From Blasia pusilla (lineage: Eukaryota; Marchantiophyta; Marchantiopsida; Blasiales): 64,000 bases of DNA. The DNA is taken from NCBI GenBank assembly GCA_050084515.1, contig CM114275.1, positions 10,726,001-10,790,000 on the forward strand. The letters run 5' to 3'. The notes beneath the pieces are model-generated. The model had not been told where the DNA came from, searched no databases, and saw nothing but the letters and a program-made list of their open reading frames with translations. Shown here in pieces: positions 35,058 through 47,415 of the stretch (position 1 is the stretch's first letter; each line of letters begins with the position of its first letter). The position numbers were made by a program, and so were the translations under genes.

Positions 35058-35380
35058 ACTAACTACTTTCTGAGCAACAGTCCCCTTGACTACTCAAGAC
35101 GAATGATAACGGACCAGTGGCATGTCGATAAAATTCGTCAATTGCGGAAGATGAGATAAGGCGATGCTCATCCGGGCAGTGCAAAGTAAAGCCTCATCCC
35201 AAAAATAAGCTCCAAGTGCTTGGCCCTTGCCGCCGTGGAGTATCTGTAGCTCCCTAGTAGACATTTGGCGTAGTGGTTGTAGTCTCTTGAGACGGGTTCA
35301 AATAATATCTATTACTCCTTTTGCAACCCATACTTATGATTTGGAATTAGAGAGACTTGTGATTACAAACCCAATACATA

Positions 35381-35635
35381 TTTGAATTATATCCGTGCTC
35401 GAGCTACTAGGCCTCTTTCTTACACCAGGATCCGTGGCCTATTTTGATTCAGAGGCTCCGTGACCACATAGCCAATACCAATGTTGAGTCAAATGCTTTA
35501 TGAGTGGTAGAGATTTGAATTATCTCCGTGCTTGAGCTATTATGCAGATTTCTTACACCAGGATCTGTGGTCTATTATGATTCAGAGGCTCCGTGACCAC
35601 ACAACCAATGCAAATGTTGAGTCAAATGGAGTTAG
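35381..35635. repeat. 133-bp tandem duplication
   Basis: Two copies start at 35381 and 35514, with shared blocks TTTGAATTAT.TCCGTGCT, TTCTTACACCAGGATC and GATTCAGAGGCTCCGTGACC. A weak tRNA-like signal (TGGCGTAGTGG, then GGGTTCAAAT) precedes them at about 35268-35305, so a SINE-derived origin is possible. Confidence 0.75.
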
Positions 35636-36980
35636 GAAGGAAAATAAAGCAAGCGATACTTGCTTTTGATCACAAAGCCCGCCACCTCTCATTTTTCTTC
35701 GAGAAATATCTTGTCCACAATCAGATCTAGGCATATATTTATGTACTTGATTGCGAGTTATAAGGATCTAGAGGCAACTATTCTTTAGGATTGTCACCGA
35801 ACTCTACCATGAGGACTAAAGCAAAGATTAATTCAATAGGAAACCGCATTGAGCCATGTTTGGATGGTTGGATTAGCTAGAGACGGATTCGGAGGGACTC
35901 ACACTATGATTCGCAACTCACGCTTCCACTATGGTTCACTTGAATGCGATCTTTCTTGGTCAAATCAGCCAATTTTTGCTGAAACGTCCCTGGCCTCATT
36001 TATGCATGCTTTTGATCGAGGTTCATCTGATTCAAAGCACACCGCAAACCCACCAATCTCATGGTTTACTGTGATTTGTAGGAGTGATGTTGCAGAAATC
36101 GACAATTAGGTGGCAGCAACCGGGAAGAATGGCATGCAACGAGATGTATCACTGGCCCTAATTACTACTCAAAGACTCTCTATAATTGTAGTGTAGAGAG
36201 ATTTGTCAATCTCTTCATGAGATTCAGGATCAATTAGTTTCTTCTTTGCGGTAGACTCTACTACGTCGTGGAGCAGAAAGTAAGGCGCCGTAACTCAAAT
36301 CTCTTCATGAGATTCAGGAGTGCGTGACAATGACTTGATCGTGAAGCTTGACACTCTCGATCTTGGTCGTGATAGTGAAGTGCATGTTGGAGGAAGTGGA
36401 GGGGTACGTGAAGGAGTATGTTATCGTCGTTGTAGTGGACAGCAGTACATTTTTGTTTTTGTAATGGACGAAGGTGATTCATTTTGGTTAGAGTACCCTT
36501 CTTTTGGAAACCGGTAAAATTTGCTTGAATGTCGATGAAATCGCTTGGAACTACCATCACACTTGCCGAGAAAAGCACATGACCTTCGCCATAGGACTCC
36601 GCCACCCATGGATAGCCATAGAGGTCGTGGCGACCTCATTTGTAAGACCAAACAAATTTTCCAAGAAAAAACCCAAGAAAAGAAATCGGTCATTCTTAGT
36701 TTTCGTTGGATATTTGTTACTTTGGGTCGCCAAGACACTTGACAGTTTATGCGCCCAAGAGTTTTCAACGCAAAAAAACGGCGACCCCAAATCGTCACCG
36801 TGACCTCCCGCCCAGGGGACCTTGCTCTTACACCACTCGTATCGCGAGTGGTAATGGGCCCTTATGTTTGGCATCGGATGGCTCCAATACGAGACGAAGG
36901 CTCTTACAAAAAACAACCATTAGGAGGAGGGCTAAAGAAAGAGGTCCCAACTCCATGGAAGAGGAGTCATGGTAACGGGT
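35636..36980. other. no supported gene
   Basis: I recognise no coding domain. A 22-bp block AATCTCTTCATGAGATTCAGGA occurs twice, at 36209 and 36297. Part of 36.3-37.1 kb may belong to the LTR of element A, which reads towards it, but I cannot place its end. Confidence 0.4.
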
Positions 36981-37178
36981 TCTAGTCTCCATCTTTTGGA
37001 GTTTTTTTCATCTATTCTCTTTCTCTTCGCATATTGATCATTTTTTAAAGGTTTTTGTGCGCATGCACATCCCTACACAACATACATCGTTGTCACCAAA
37101 CATACACACAAACACACAAGATACCATACTAAATCATGGAATCTAAACATGGAGACGATCGAGTACCAAAATATCTCC

Positions 37179-37192
37179 AATCGCCCCCCCTA
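37179..37192 (-). promoter_or_regulatory. polypurine tract and 3' LTR start of element A
   Basis: On the minus strand AGGGGGGG (37191-37184) precedes CGAT and then TGGAGATATT. The same layout, AGGGGGGCGAT then TGGAGATATT, occurs in copy C at 63796-63816. This is the priming site for plus-strand DNA synthesis and marks the LTR edge. Confidence 0.8.
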
Positions 37193-37394
37193 GTTGGTGG
37201 TTAGGTCCCTCTAATTATAGATAGCCATCTATCCTTAACTACCATGACATACATCTCTAGGACGCTAAGAGCAAAAAGGTCGGGTGCTCATATGGGCCTA
37301 GTAGTTAGTCACATTCTTGTCATCCATGTCACACATACAAGTCAAAATCCATACCTACCTAGTATTTACTCTATGTACATCTAGGGCACATCCA

Positions 37395-37733
37395 TCATCC
37401 CCGAGAAACCCTAGTGAGAGGTGGCTTCAGACATGCCATATGCCACCCTCTCAAACATCCTTCACAAACTAGCATAGTGGTTGCACCACACGCAGAACCA
37501 TACAACATACAACGCAAGCCTGCAAGAACTGTTGCTAAGCTCGAATCAATTATACCGTCGATGTTAGGAAGGTGCCACGGTGCACAATTATGCATATGGT
37601 GCTTCCAAACTATATTTGAAACCATACCATTGCGTCCCTCCAATAAGAGAACACAAGATGGAAAAACATCTCGCACTCTCAAAATAGTGCGCCCTGCAAT
37701 CATATCCAACATTGTAGGTGACGTCTTTTGCAA
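37395..37733 (-). CDS. integrase C-terminus fused to PHD finger (element A)
   Basis: One uninterrupted minus-strand frame of 112 codons runs from the integrase C-terminal end (TILRVRDVFPS..LLLEGRNGMV) into the PHD finger with no stop between. The finger shows the first cysteine of CMLYG (its second Cys changed to Tyr), then VCEGC, RGWHMAC and a PPLTRV linker; the last CPTC pair falls after a stop. The fusion shows that the PHD finger belongs to the pol polyprotein rather than to a neighbouring gene. In the family, PHD fingers read the histone H3 tail; here that role is inferred. Confidence 0.8.
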   Translation of the reverse strand: MQKTSPTMLDMIAGRTILRVRDVFPSCVLLLEGRNGMVSNIVWKHHMHNCAPWHLPNIDGIIDSSLATVLAGLRCMLYGSACGATTMLVCEGCLRGWHMACLKPPLTRVSRG

Positions 37734-39689
37734 GTCGGCATACTCTCCCTAATGAAACCTCCGGATAGTCGGTCAATAACCACCTCATCGAATAGTCGCA
37801 TACCTCAAAATATCTCGATGTTGCGCAATCGCCAAGTTCTCAAATGTCATAGGCATCACTCTAAGGAAAAACTCACCCCTCTAAGAACATGCTCGCATAC
37901 AAACATACATCAAGATCATCAAGGATCAACACCTCATTAGCAACTCGATGAATGGATGCAGGTAAATCAAGCTCTTAGTTATAAAGCAATAAGTACATTG
38001 AGAAAGACGCTAAGGACGTCTACGTGCTAAATCACATCGCCAACCATGGCAATCGGAGGTCCCGATCTTCTAGGTGACATCTCTGCAAGCCATACTTGCA
38101 TAAACCTTTCTTTATCATCTACATAACCCTCTCCGCTAGTTAATCCGCTTTTGGATGATCTTGCAAAGTGGTATGATGGTCAATCACATCTAATCACAAA
38201 AGGCCTAGCCTAAAACTCCTTGCAAAACTCTATGAGATCTTGAGAGGGAGTGCCTTGATTCTCTCTTTGTAAATCAAGGTTCTCCTCAATATGGGCGTGG
38301 ACATCAACCAGTCCTTGAGCAACTGAAATGCTCTCTCCAACTCCTGCCCCAATGCCACTTAAGATCCACTTTGGTCTGCAAAGTTAGCGGCTTCGTAATT
38401 GAACTAAAACCCTTGTCGTTTCGTTGATAAAAGTTTGGCAATCACATGAATGCACAAACTCGACTCACATTTGTAGAGTGTGGAATCGATGAGATAGCCT
38501 CTACGCTTGTCTGCTAAATATCAAGGCCATGTGGGTATATTGTATGACCCAAGTAATCAATCTAATGGTAGAAGAACTTGCACTTGCCATGATGTAGCTC
38601 CAACCCATGTAATTGCAATCGTCGGAATACCTTCTCCAGATGTTGATCATGCTCCCCAACCCGGGCGCTAAAGACTACCATTGCATCAATGAAACATTTC
38701 GCAAAATCCTATTCTGCCAAGATCCTATCCATGACCCTCTTGAACTCTACCAAGGCGTTCTTTAGCCCAAATGGTAAGAATTGCCACTCATACAAACAAT
38801 CCTTCCCGTAAGGATCGACGATCCAAAATTTTGTCGTCTTGTCCTCCAATTTGATAGGCTGATGATGGTTTCTAACTCAAAGATCCAACAAAAACAACCC
38901 TTTGCATGCCCAATAGCATTAAAGATCTCCTTAGGAATGGATATGACAAACCTATCAGACTTCGTCTGCCGATGGATAGGTCATAGTCTCCATACATCCG
39001 TCTATCCGTCCAGTTGCTATGCACATCCTTCTTGGTGGGCATGAGAGTTGCACATTCATAAGCTCCATACAACATCTCCACTAGTTCTTCTTCAACGAAG
39101 TCTTAGCTCTTACTCTAAATCAAAGTCATCTCCATATCAATGTACTTGTAGGGTCGTTGGAAGCTAGATCGATATGTTGCTAGAAAACTCAATGCGGATC
39201 CCTAGACTCTTAAGTGTACCCAAATCATACATACTAAATGCAAAACACATCTTATGACTCGTAAGGAACCGATGTATCCGGCCGGCACCGATCTCCTTTT
39301 GTCAACTCACGGCTCATATTTGGCTCCCAAATCTCCATCATGACTATTGTAGGACTCTCAAGTGCGGGCATCCTTAGTTGCTATGGCGCAATCCCATCTC
39401 AACCAACAGAACTCGACTACTTCCCTACAACCACCTCAAATTTCTCATCTCCTCGACATGCAGTACCTTAAACCACGCTCAATGTTATCGATGCTATCTC
39501 CCGACGTACCTGCAACATCCCAAGAAGTCCAAGGGTATCTCTCACGATCATCCGTGATGTATCGATCTCCTCAGGTCTTGTCCCCAGCCATTGCTTGACT
39601 CGTCTTGGTAGATATGGGGCTCACCAAAACAATAACTTTGACATGTCGTAACCTCATCCGACACTACTAAACTACTCCTAAGTTGATGA

Positions 39690-40674
39690 TCAATTCAAGC
39701 AGTTCATGTCCGTCGTCTCAACCAAGATATGATATCGTGATAGCATTGATAGTGACGGTAGTACCGTCATTCATGTGGGAAATCGGAAATCCCATCGTCT
39801 GCTCTCGCTCATCAGTGTTGGGCTCCACCAACCACTGTGCCTAATGATCCCAAACCAAGTCAGGACGAGCCTCTTTATATTCATAGGAAGCACGAAAACT
39901 ATCAAATGTGTGAAAGGCTTCCCATGACATGCCAATCCTATTGACCATTATCAATGGTGGTGATCTTCATACCTCATTGTCTGTGATCGAAGACCAAGAT
40001 ACATACTAGAATCCACAAAAAATAGGAGGGGCGCTCCACTCTCCCATACATCCTCGGAAACACCTTGTGTGGCACCAAGTTGGTCCACCATAAACGCAGG
40101 CGATGTGCCCATTAAACTACACTCACCACATCCAAAAATACAGTTGGGCTAATCCACGCACATACATGATATGCACTGATCACCACTCGTGATCGTGAAT
40201 CACCCAAGATCAGCACATTCTCTAATATATACGCTAGAGAATGAGATTGATGTTCCTCCAAATGTCGCAAGATCCTCATCATCTCCCAAAACAATCTGGA
40301 CCGAGTATTAGCTAAACCAGTGCCTCGTCTAGCACTCCACATGGCCAACCAGAAATGGCCAAATCAATGGTCCCTACTCGCTTCAAGTCCTGCACCCCAA
40401 CAAAGAAATGTCCCTCGATTGGGAACTTTGGGGTACCCTTGTACGGTCGACACAAACAACAAGTAAAAAACATGGAGGCGTAACTACACCGCATGTAAAA
40501 GTGAGATGCGCTTGCTACCTCAATAAGCTCAACATACACATACTGATGCAGACGCACTCTTGCTTGCAAAACAACAACCAACCTAGTGCTAATCCCCTCC
40601 AAAGAGATCCAACACCAAAATACCCTTCTTAGATGACGCCACACAATCGGTCTGATGTCCAAGGATGTCATCAT
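39690..40674 (-). pseudogene. DNMT3-like C5-methyltransferase of element A
   Basis: Minus-strand pieces correspond one to one with the domain in copy C. They are motif I-like LEGISTRLVVVL (near 40590), GWPC with the catalytic Cys (near 40345), an ENV motif (near 40210), RLRLWWTN (near 40080) and the late ERExxMGFP motif (near 39780). A short deletion after GWPC shifts the frame, and several further indels follow. It lies between protease and reverse transcriptase. Confidence 0.8.
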
Positions 40675-42524
40675 AGCACTCTGGCTACCTTGGGATCCTT
40701 TGACCCGTCACACTCTGGTGAAGATGTCTTGCTTCACACCATCTGCACGTGCTCATCTGCCAAGCGTCGGAGCTCCTCACTCGATCCCCATAACGGCATC
40801 TCTTCTCCACGGAATGAGGCGGCTACCATAACACTCCTCACCATAGAAGTGTCAGGCACGGGTGTGTCCCTTGTATGGACATGCCCCTCAATCAAATCAT
40901 CAGGCCAAGTGATGGAGTTATTGAATGTTGCAAATGTCGCCATCTCTTTAGGCCATTGCTCGATCATTCCATCCATGAATTGAACATGTAACAAGCTAAG
41001 TTGCCCATCACCTGACGGCCATCTGGGTCTGTAGGATGTTGAATCCTCCAAGTAATCCATGGAAAATCCCATCGGGTTCAATATTTATCCTCCAACCAAG
41101 ATATTGTAGGACTCGGCATTGGTCATTATCGCCTTGGCTCGCACCATGGACTCATTTGACGGATGTCTTGGGCGAATCCTTACCACGACCTCATGTCAGA
41201 TGATAAATTGCGTCGTACTTGCTCCATCCAATGATGTTTGTATCCTAAATGGACAATGCTCCACATCAGCCCTCGCCAGGCCAAATCTTGTAAACGCGCA
41301 CCACATTCCCCAACATAAGGGGTTGCGACCCTAGATCAAAGAATACGAGTTGCGGAAAAAATACTCTATCTTATGGAGTCACCAAATGGAAGACCTCTCC
41401 TCGGTTATCCAACAAAATATCATGTAGAGAAACCATGGCACGTTCGCCATCGCGGGTCTAACTGGCATCTTTGCCATCCAAGCAACCGCAACTTGCCATG
41501 AATTTGAGGTGGACGGCCCAAGTACAGGCTCCAAGGGCAGGTCCACTACCTCCTATGCAACCACCTATGAATGTGAGGCAATAACTCCATGCTCACATAG
41601 CCTAGCGGCCAACTGGAAAACCTTGGCGGGCATACCTCCCAATGTCATAATATTGGAAGCGGAAAACCATGAGGTGCAATGCATTGCACTAAGTGCCCCC
41701 AACAACGTCCTCCACACAAGCTCCCCTTGAGCATCAACAATAGGAACGTCGCACTTGCTTCTCCCATCACCCTACATGCTTGCACACCCCCAACATCCAC
41801 TTTCCAGGAACTCACATGAGGACCCATCGATGGGGTCCTCATTTCCTCAGAAAAAGTAAAAGATCGAGGAAGCCAAGTCTGTTTCTCGGCTTTCCCTCTT
41901 TGTGGATCCAACTCTACCACTGCTCTATGAGTAACAATGGTGGTTGCCTCCATCTATGCGGCCTCCATCTATCCACCTAGGATCCTCCAGATCTCTGGCT
42001 GCTCCATATGATATCGATGCCACTAATCTGGCATCGGGTAATCTCGATGCCATAGTGGCAACCTACTAGTGCGACTTCTCTATTTGAGTAGCCATCCCAA
42101 ACGCACGCCCTGTCTCTCCCTCGACGCATCTAGGTGGCAGACCTCTACCTCCTCTCCAGGTGTATCCACCATCCCCTTGGGCAAATCCATCTCCTCGTTC
42201 CCCAATAGGACCAACAGGCGCGCGACCTCTAGGCCCATCCAAACGCCAAATTGTTGTGGTGCCCTCTCTGGCCCTCGGTCCGAGAATAACTCATGGTGTA
42301 GGCTAAAACATTTGGCGTGTGTATGACCATACCACTCTTAATGGTCACACTGGTAGACTCTTGGTGCGGGCCCATCTCCTCTTCCAGGCTGAGGCATGTG
42401 TCCACTACGGTGACGGATGTAATCCTCTTAGTAATGGGCTCCATAGACCACATGCCCAAAAAATAACTCCAAGGGGTTGTTGTTGCGCCACATATGATGG
42501 CGTAGGTCTCTATGGAAAAGACCC

Positions 42525-45500
42525 CCGGTAGACTCGCAATAGTGACTTGGTAGCCAAATATGGGCCCTAAGTTTGATCAGTCTCAGATACATCTATTCCT
42601 TTGGAGTCAAAGGAGTTTTTTTGCATTTAGGATGCATGATTTAGGTACACTTAAGGGTTTTCCAAGGATCGGAATTGAGTTATCTAGCGACACACCGATC
42701 TCTCGATGATCCTAAAGGTACAATGATATGGAGAGGGCCTTGATTCATAGTAGGAGCCAAGACTTGGTTGGAGCAAGACTAGTGGAGATGTCGCATGAAG
42801 AGCATGCATGTGCCACTATCATGCCCACCAAGAAGGATGTGCATGACAACGGGATGGATATGCAAAAATATGGAGACTATCGACCTATCAATCAGCAGAC
42901 AAAGTCCGCTAGGTATATATGTCATACCCACTTGTGAGGAAATCTTTGATGCTATTGGGCATTCAAAGGTCTTAAGTTTGTGGTATGTTCGAGTTGGATA
43001 CCATAAATTATCTATCACATTGGAGGATAGGCAGAAGACGGTATTTGGGGCATCGATCCTCACGGGAAGGATTGTTTGTACTAGTGGCAGTTCTTACCAT
43101 TTAGGTTAAAGACTACCTCGACAGAATTTTAGAGGGTTATGGATAGGATCTTGGCAAGTCAAGATTTTGCAAGATGTTACATTGACGACATTGTAGTCTT
43201 TAGCGCCACGGTTCAAGCGCATGAGCGACATCTAGAGGAAGTGTTTTGATGACATCTAGTGCAAGTTCTTCTTCAACTTGATTGAGTACTTGGATCACAC
43301 GACAGACCTAGGTGGCCTTGGTGTTTAGCAGATGAAGGTAGAGGCTATCTCGCGGATTCCATGCCCTACAGATGTGAGTCGAGCTCATGCATTCATATGT
43401 TTGGCAAACTTTTACCAACGATACGTCAAGGATTTTAGTTTGATTGCAAATCCACTAAACTTGTTGACCAAGATGGATCACGACTAGAATAGGGGGATGA
43501 GTAAGAGAGAACATTTTAGTTGCTCAAGGATAGGTTGATATCCACGCCCATACTGAGGAGAGTGAACAAGGGCATCATTTCCAATTGCATAAAAATTTGA
43601 GTATGTTGGGGCTTGGAAAAGTGCTCTCCCAACATGATGATGACGTAGAGAATTCATGATGGCTTACGCTAGTCGCTCAAACAACGCGATAGAGGCAAAG
43701 TATAACTTGTATGAGGGTGAGTGCTTAGTTGTAATGGCGGTTGTGGGGCATTTTGATCAGATGTTATTTATTTGGCAAACCCATTACCATCATTACTAAT
43801 TAGTGATTGATGGAGTCCGACAAGCTTATAAGGAAGCTTGCGAGGTGGGCTCTATTGTTGTAAGAGTATGACTTTCAAGTGACCTAGGAGGCTCAACCAA
43901 GATGCAGATGGGTTGAGCCGTAACCCATGCCCGAGTCAACGAGATATGATTGAAGCGCATTGGCATGGAGAGAGTGATGAGGAGTTAGTGCATGGATGGC
44001 ATGTGCTGGCCTAGTTGGGCTTGTTGGCTATGGAGAGCCAAAGTGTCGAGACTTGGATGTCGATCAAGGTCTGATGGAGAGTCCTTAGATCCAAAGGCCG
44101 GTGAGGAGACGATAGGTGGCCAACATATTCACGAGGATGGAGTAGTCTTGGAGTATGTGCATGTTGGCAGTGTCGCAAGTACAGTAGGCGATAGAGAGCG
44201 AGATTGGATCCTACAATAAGCTAGACGATTCCAATGGTAAGGACGCATGTGTTGCGAGTTTGGGAGGATGATAGAGTACACGTGGTGCCTCATCCTTCGC
44301 AGAGAGCACATTTGGTGTAGCATACCCACGAGGAGTTAGATCACTTAGCAATAAAACATATATATAATTTACTACAGATATAATATTGGTGGCGAGGCAT
44401 GTAAAATTGATGAGCAATAGTTTCTTTCCAGATACATGGTATGTAATTGATTATGGATATCATTCGATGCTTTGACTCCATATTTGTATCCATGTTGATG
44501 ATGGGTTTAGGTTATAGGTGGAGTTTGGATTTTGCAGGACCTTTATCTTTGACGAAGTGCCACAGTCATTGTGTGTTGGTGATAGTCGAGTACTTCTCAA
44601 ATTGGATAGAGTTGTTTGTATTATGTGAAAAAGCGAGTGAGGGAGTCGCCTATGCCTTCCTAGACTAAATGTTGAGTCATTATGGCGCACTAGTTGAGGT
44701 GTTGACAAAAAAGGGTACCGAGTTTTGCAAGGAGTTTCTGACCTTTTGTGATCAGATATTGATTGACCACTACACCACTTCGCAACATCATCCCTAAGAG
44801 GATGGATAAGCGGAGGGAGTTGTGCATACCATGAAGATAGACTTACGCAATTATGGCTTGAAAAGAGATCATATAGGGTATTGGGACCTATAATTTCCGT
44901 GGTTGGAGATGGGACACAGAACTAGCATGTAGGCATCCTTAGCGTCCTTCTCACCGTATTTTTTGCTCTATGGCCGAAAGCCTCATTTACCTACCGCCCT
45001 TCATCGCAATGCTAGTGATATGTTGAACCTTGATGATTCCAATCTATGGATGCAAGCATGTTCTAATAGGGTTGAGTTGTTTCAAAGAGTTATGCCCATG
45101 GGATTTAAAAAATTGGTGATTGCGCAACATCTAGATACTTTGAGGTATGCGACTGCTTCAGGAGGTTATTATCAACCAACAATCCAAAGGTTTCATCAAG
45201 GAGACTATTTCTACTTGCATCACAAGGCACCCACGACATTGGATGTGACCGCATGGCGCACTATCTTGAGAGTGCCTGATGTCTTGCCATCGATCTGATA
45301 TTCTCGATCTTATTGGAGGGACACGATGGTATGGTTTAGAATGATCATGTGCATAACATTACGTCATGCTACCTTCCTAACATTGATGGTATAGTTGATC
45401 CAAGCTTAGCACTAGTTCTTGCGAGCTAGCCTGCAAGCTTACGTTGTATGTCGTGTGGTTTTGCCCGTGGTGCAGCCACCTATGCTAGTATGTGATGGGT

Positions 45501-45690
45501 GTTCCAGAGGATGGCACATGGCATGTTAGACACCACCTCTCACTAGGATTCCTTAGGGACGATGGATATATCTCAGATATATATAGAGTAGATACTAAGT
45601 ATTCATAGATTCATACTTGTGTCGGTAACTCGATATTTAGATGCCATGAGTTAGTATGGTATCTTGTATGTTTGTGCAAAAAAAATTTTA
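42525..45690 (+). mobile_element. Ty3/gypsy element B, same family, 5'-truncated
   Basis: The plus strand starts at about 42530, at a point equal to 60495 of copy C, just upstream of the reverse transcriptase. It carries RT (MPTKKDVH at about 42820), RNase H (43.56-43.9), an integrase zinc-finger and core (44.25-45.4; catalytic-site Glu codon kept near 44812) and a decayed PHD region (45.44-45.56). Upstream gag, protease and DNMT are absent. Compared with C, about 190 bp including the polypurine tract are missing, and only an LTR piece (ATGCCATGAGTTAG.ATGGGATC-like) remains before the Copia element begins at 45692. It differs from A and C by roughly one base in six or seven, so it is an old copy. 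Confidence 0.82.
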
Positions 45691-45691
45691 T

Positions 45692-46000
45692 TGAAGATTT
45701 TGAGTTACAGTCAAGCTCATGAGATACCTGAACTGCTACATTTGGTACTCGCACAAAGTAGGGAAGCTTAATCTTGGTTAGTCAATTAAGAGCGATTATC
45801 TTAACTAGGGCTAATTATTCACAGTTAGTTTAACTCGAGACTATGGTTAAGGTTAGGGTTAGGGTTGCTTGAACATACCCTATATAATTGAGAAGGGGAC
45901 CATCATCCACTTATTCTCTCATTGCAAATTTCGTTCTCCATGGTGGCGTGTGAGTGCGAGAGCCGTTTCCCACCAATTATGCTTCTTTAGTAGTTTTCCA
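45692..46000 (+). repeat. 5' LTR of Copia element
   Basis: It starts TGAAGATTTTGAGTTACAG and ends TTTTCCA, and matches 50632-50932. It contains CCTATATAATTGAG, a likely TATA region, and a short GGTTAGGGTTAGGGTT run that I read as chance. Confidence 0.93.
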
Positions 46001-46018
46001 TACGATATCAGAGCAATA
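46001..46018 (+). promoter_or_regulatory. primer binding site of Copia element
   Basis: TACGATATCAGAGCAATA directly follows the LTR. It resembles TGGTATCAGAGC, the usual complement of the 3' end of plant initiator methionine tRNA, with two changes. Confidence 0.75.
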
Positions 46019-46479
46019 GGAGAACATCACTTGAAATTCTTAGTGTTTGAGGAGAGAAGAGAGGCAAGAGAAGGCACGGTTTCAGTTTGGGAGAAGGAAA
46101 TTTTTTCAGAGCTCACTGGGTGCATATTTCAAGTGGAGCTTTCCCAATCGAATTAGCCATCTGGATCCGCAGCGGCTAGATCATTGCTAAAGGCTGGTTC
46201 TAACCGTTTTGTAGAGCTCGTCGAGAGCTTTCCAACGCAACCAAAATCGCTCAATTCTGGCATTTTGAGCTCATGCAGTAGCAATTTCAGTGTAGGAAAG
46301 TGCAATTAGTGAAGAAAAGTTGTGTAGTTTGCTCTCTACATGCCAATTTCGACTAGTTCTTTCATACAATTTATCAATTTTAGAAAAATTCAGGTTGATT
46401 TATGTATAAGAGTGGTCTATGCTTCAATTGGAGCAGTAGAGAGCCTGAAATTAAATTTTTGTGAGTGAAATCGTTCGTC

Positions 46480-47330
46480 ATGGAGTATTCCTCAACAGCA
46501 ATCACATGCGAGAAACTAGATAAGCACAATTACAATGTCTGGAAGCTTCACATGAAACAATTTCTCATGGGTCAAGAACTATAAGAGCTTATATAGGTGA
46601 TGAGGCCAATCCAGAAGGTGACTCAATAAACTTGAATGCTCGCGCTTGGAATAAAAGTGTAAGGCAAGTAATCCACTACATTTCAATAATAATCAATTCG
46701 CCAATGATAGGTCACATTCAAGATCTTGATATTTCGAATGAGGCCTAGGATGCATTGGAAAAGACTTTCCAGATATCTACAAGTTCAGAAAGCTTCAATT
46801 GAAACAAAATTGAATGAAGTGAGGAAAGGATCACATAACATCAATGATTATATTTTGAGTATCAGAGGTATTGTTGATTTGTTGAATAGTATTGGAGTGA
46901 CAGCAGAAGATGATGATCTGATTTTGTTAACTCTTCAAGGCCTTCCCAAGGATTACAAGTCTTTTGAGACCTCTAACTCTATGAGAAAGAAGTATCCAAC
47001 CTTTCAAGAGTTAGTCCCACTGTTAATGAGTGAAGAGATGCGCCTAATGGGCAGCGGTAGCTCGTCTAATCTACAAGAGAGTGCGCTATTTACAAGTTAT
47101 GGATCAAACAGAGGCATTGGTCGTTTATATCAAGCATATGGAGGAAGATGCACTCAATATAACGTCACTCAGTCAACTACGAATCAATACCACACACAAT
47201 CACAAGGTGGTGATGGTGGAAATCGTTGGGTTCGAGGTCAGCAGTAGAGGGTCCATAGATCTTGCAATAACTGTGGGATAAAGGATCATTATGCAAAGTT
47301 TTACTTGAAGAAGAAGAAAGATATGAAAAC
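46480..47330 (+). pseudogene. Copia gag
   Basis: It starts at ATG 46480, with the usual Copia KLDKHNYNVWKLHMKQFLMG segment, then stops and a frameshift. From 46726 to 47247 the frame reads the UBN2-type capsid domain (NINDYILSIRGIVDLL, LTLQGLPKDYKSF). A zinc knuckle follows at about 47262-47310 (CNNCGIKDHYAK), in which the last Cys position is Tyr. Confidence 0.88.
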
Positions 47331-47415
47331 ATGAGCCTTACAGCAACAAAACTATGTGGAGCAACAATACCAAGAGCAGTACCAAGAACAACAACATTAA
47401 CAAACGGAGCATCTC

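Larger units (their letters stand above)
36981..42535 (-). mobile_element. Ty3/gypsy element A with DNMT and PHD domains (degenerate)
   Basis: On the minus strand, from 42535 downward, this shows degenerate gag zinc-knuckle sequence (42.3-42.5 kb), protease (41.4-41.0), DNMT3-like methyltransferase (40.65-39.7), reverse transcriptase (39.1-38.3), integrase core (38.2-37.5), PHD finger (37.5-37.4), polypurine tract and LTR start (TGGAGATATTTTGG at 37179). The same order occurs in copy C. RNase H and the integrase N-terminus are missing: the sequence jumps from the RT end to the integrase core near 38.26 kb, across a filler of about 50 bp. The 5' part of gag is cut off at the junction with B. 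Many frameshifts make it inactive. The lower boundary in the LTR is uncertain. Confidence 0.85.

Noticed and set aside
35268-35305. tRNA gene
   Set aside because: An A-box-like and a weak B-box-like string are present, but the spacing is short and no cloverleaf forms. At most it is SINE debris.
45840-45865. Telomere-like GGTTAGGGTTAGGGTT run
   Set aside because: It lies inside the Copia LTR, is short, and is also found in shorter form in the 3' LTR. It is not the plant TTTAGGG type, so it is LTR sequence rather than telomeric DNA.
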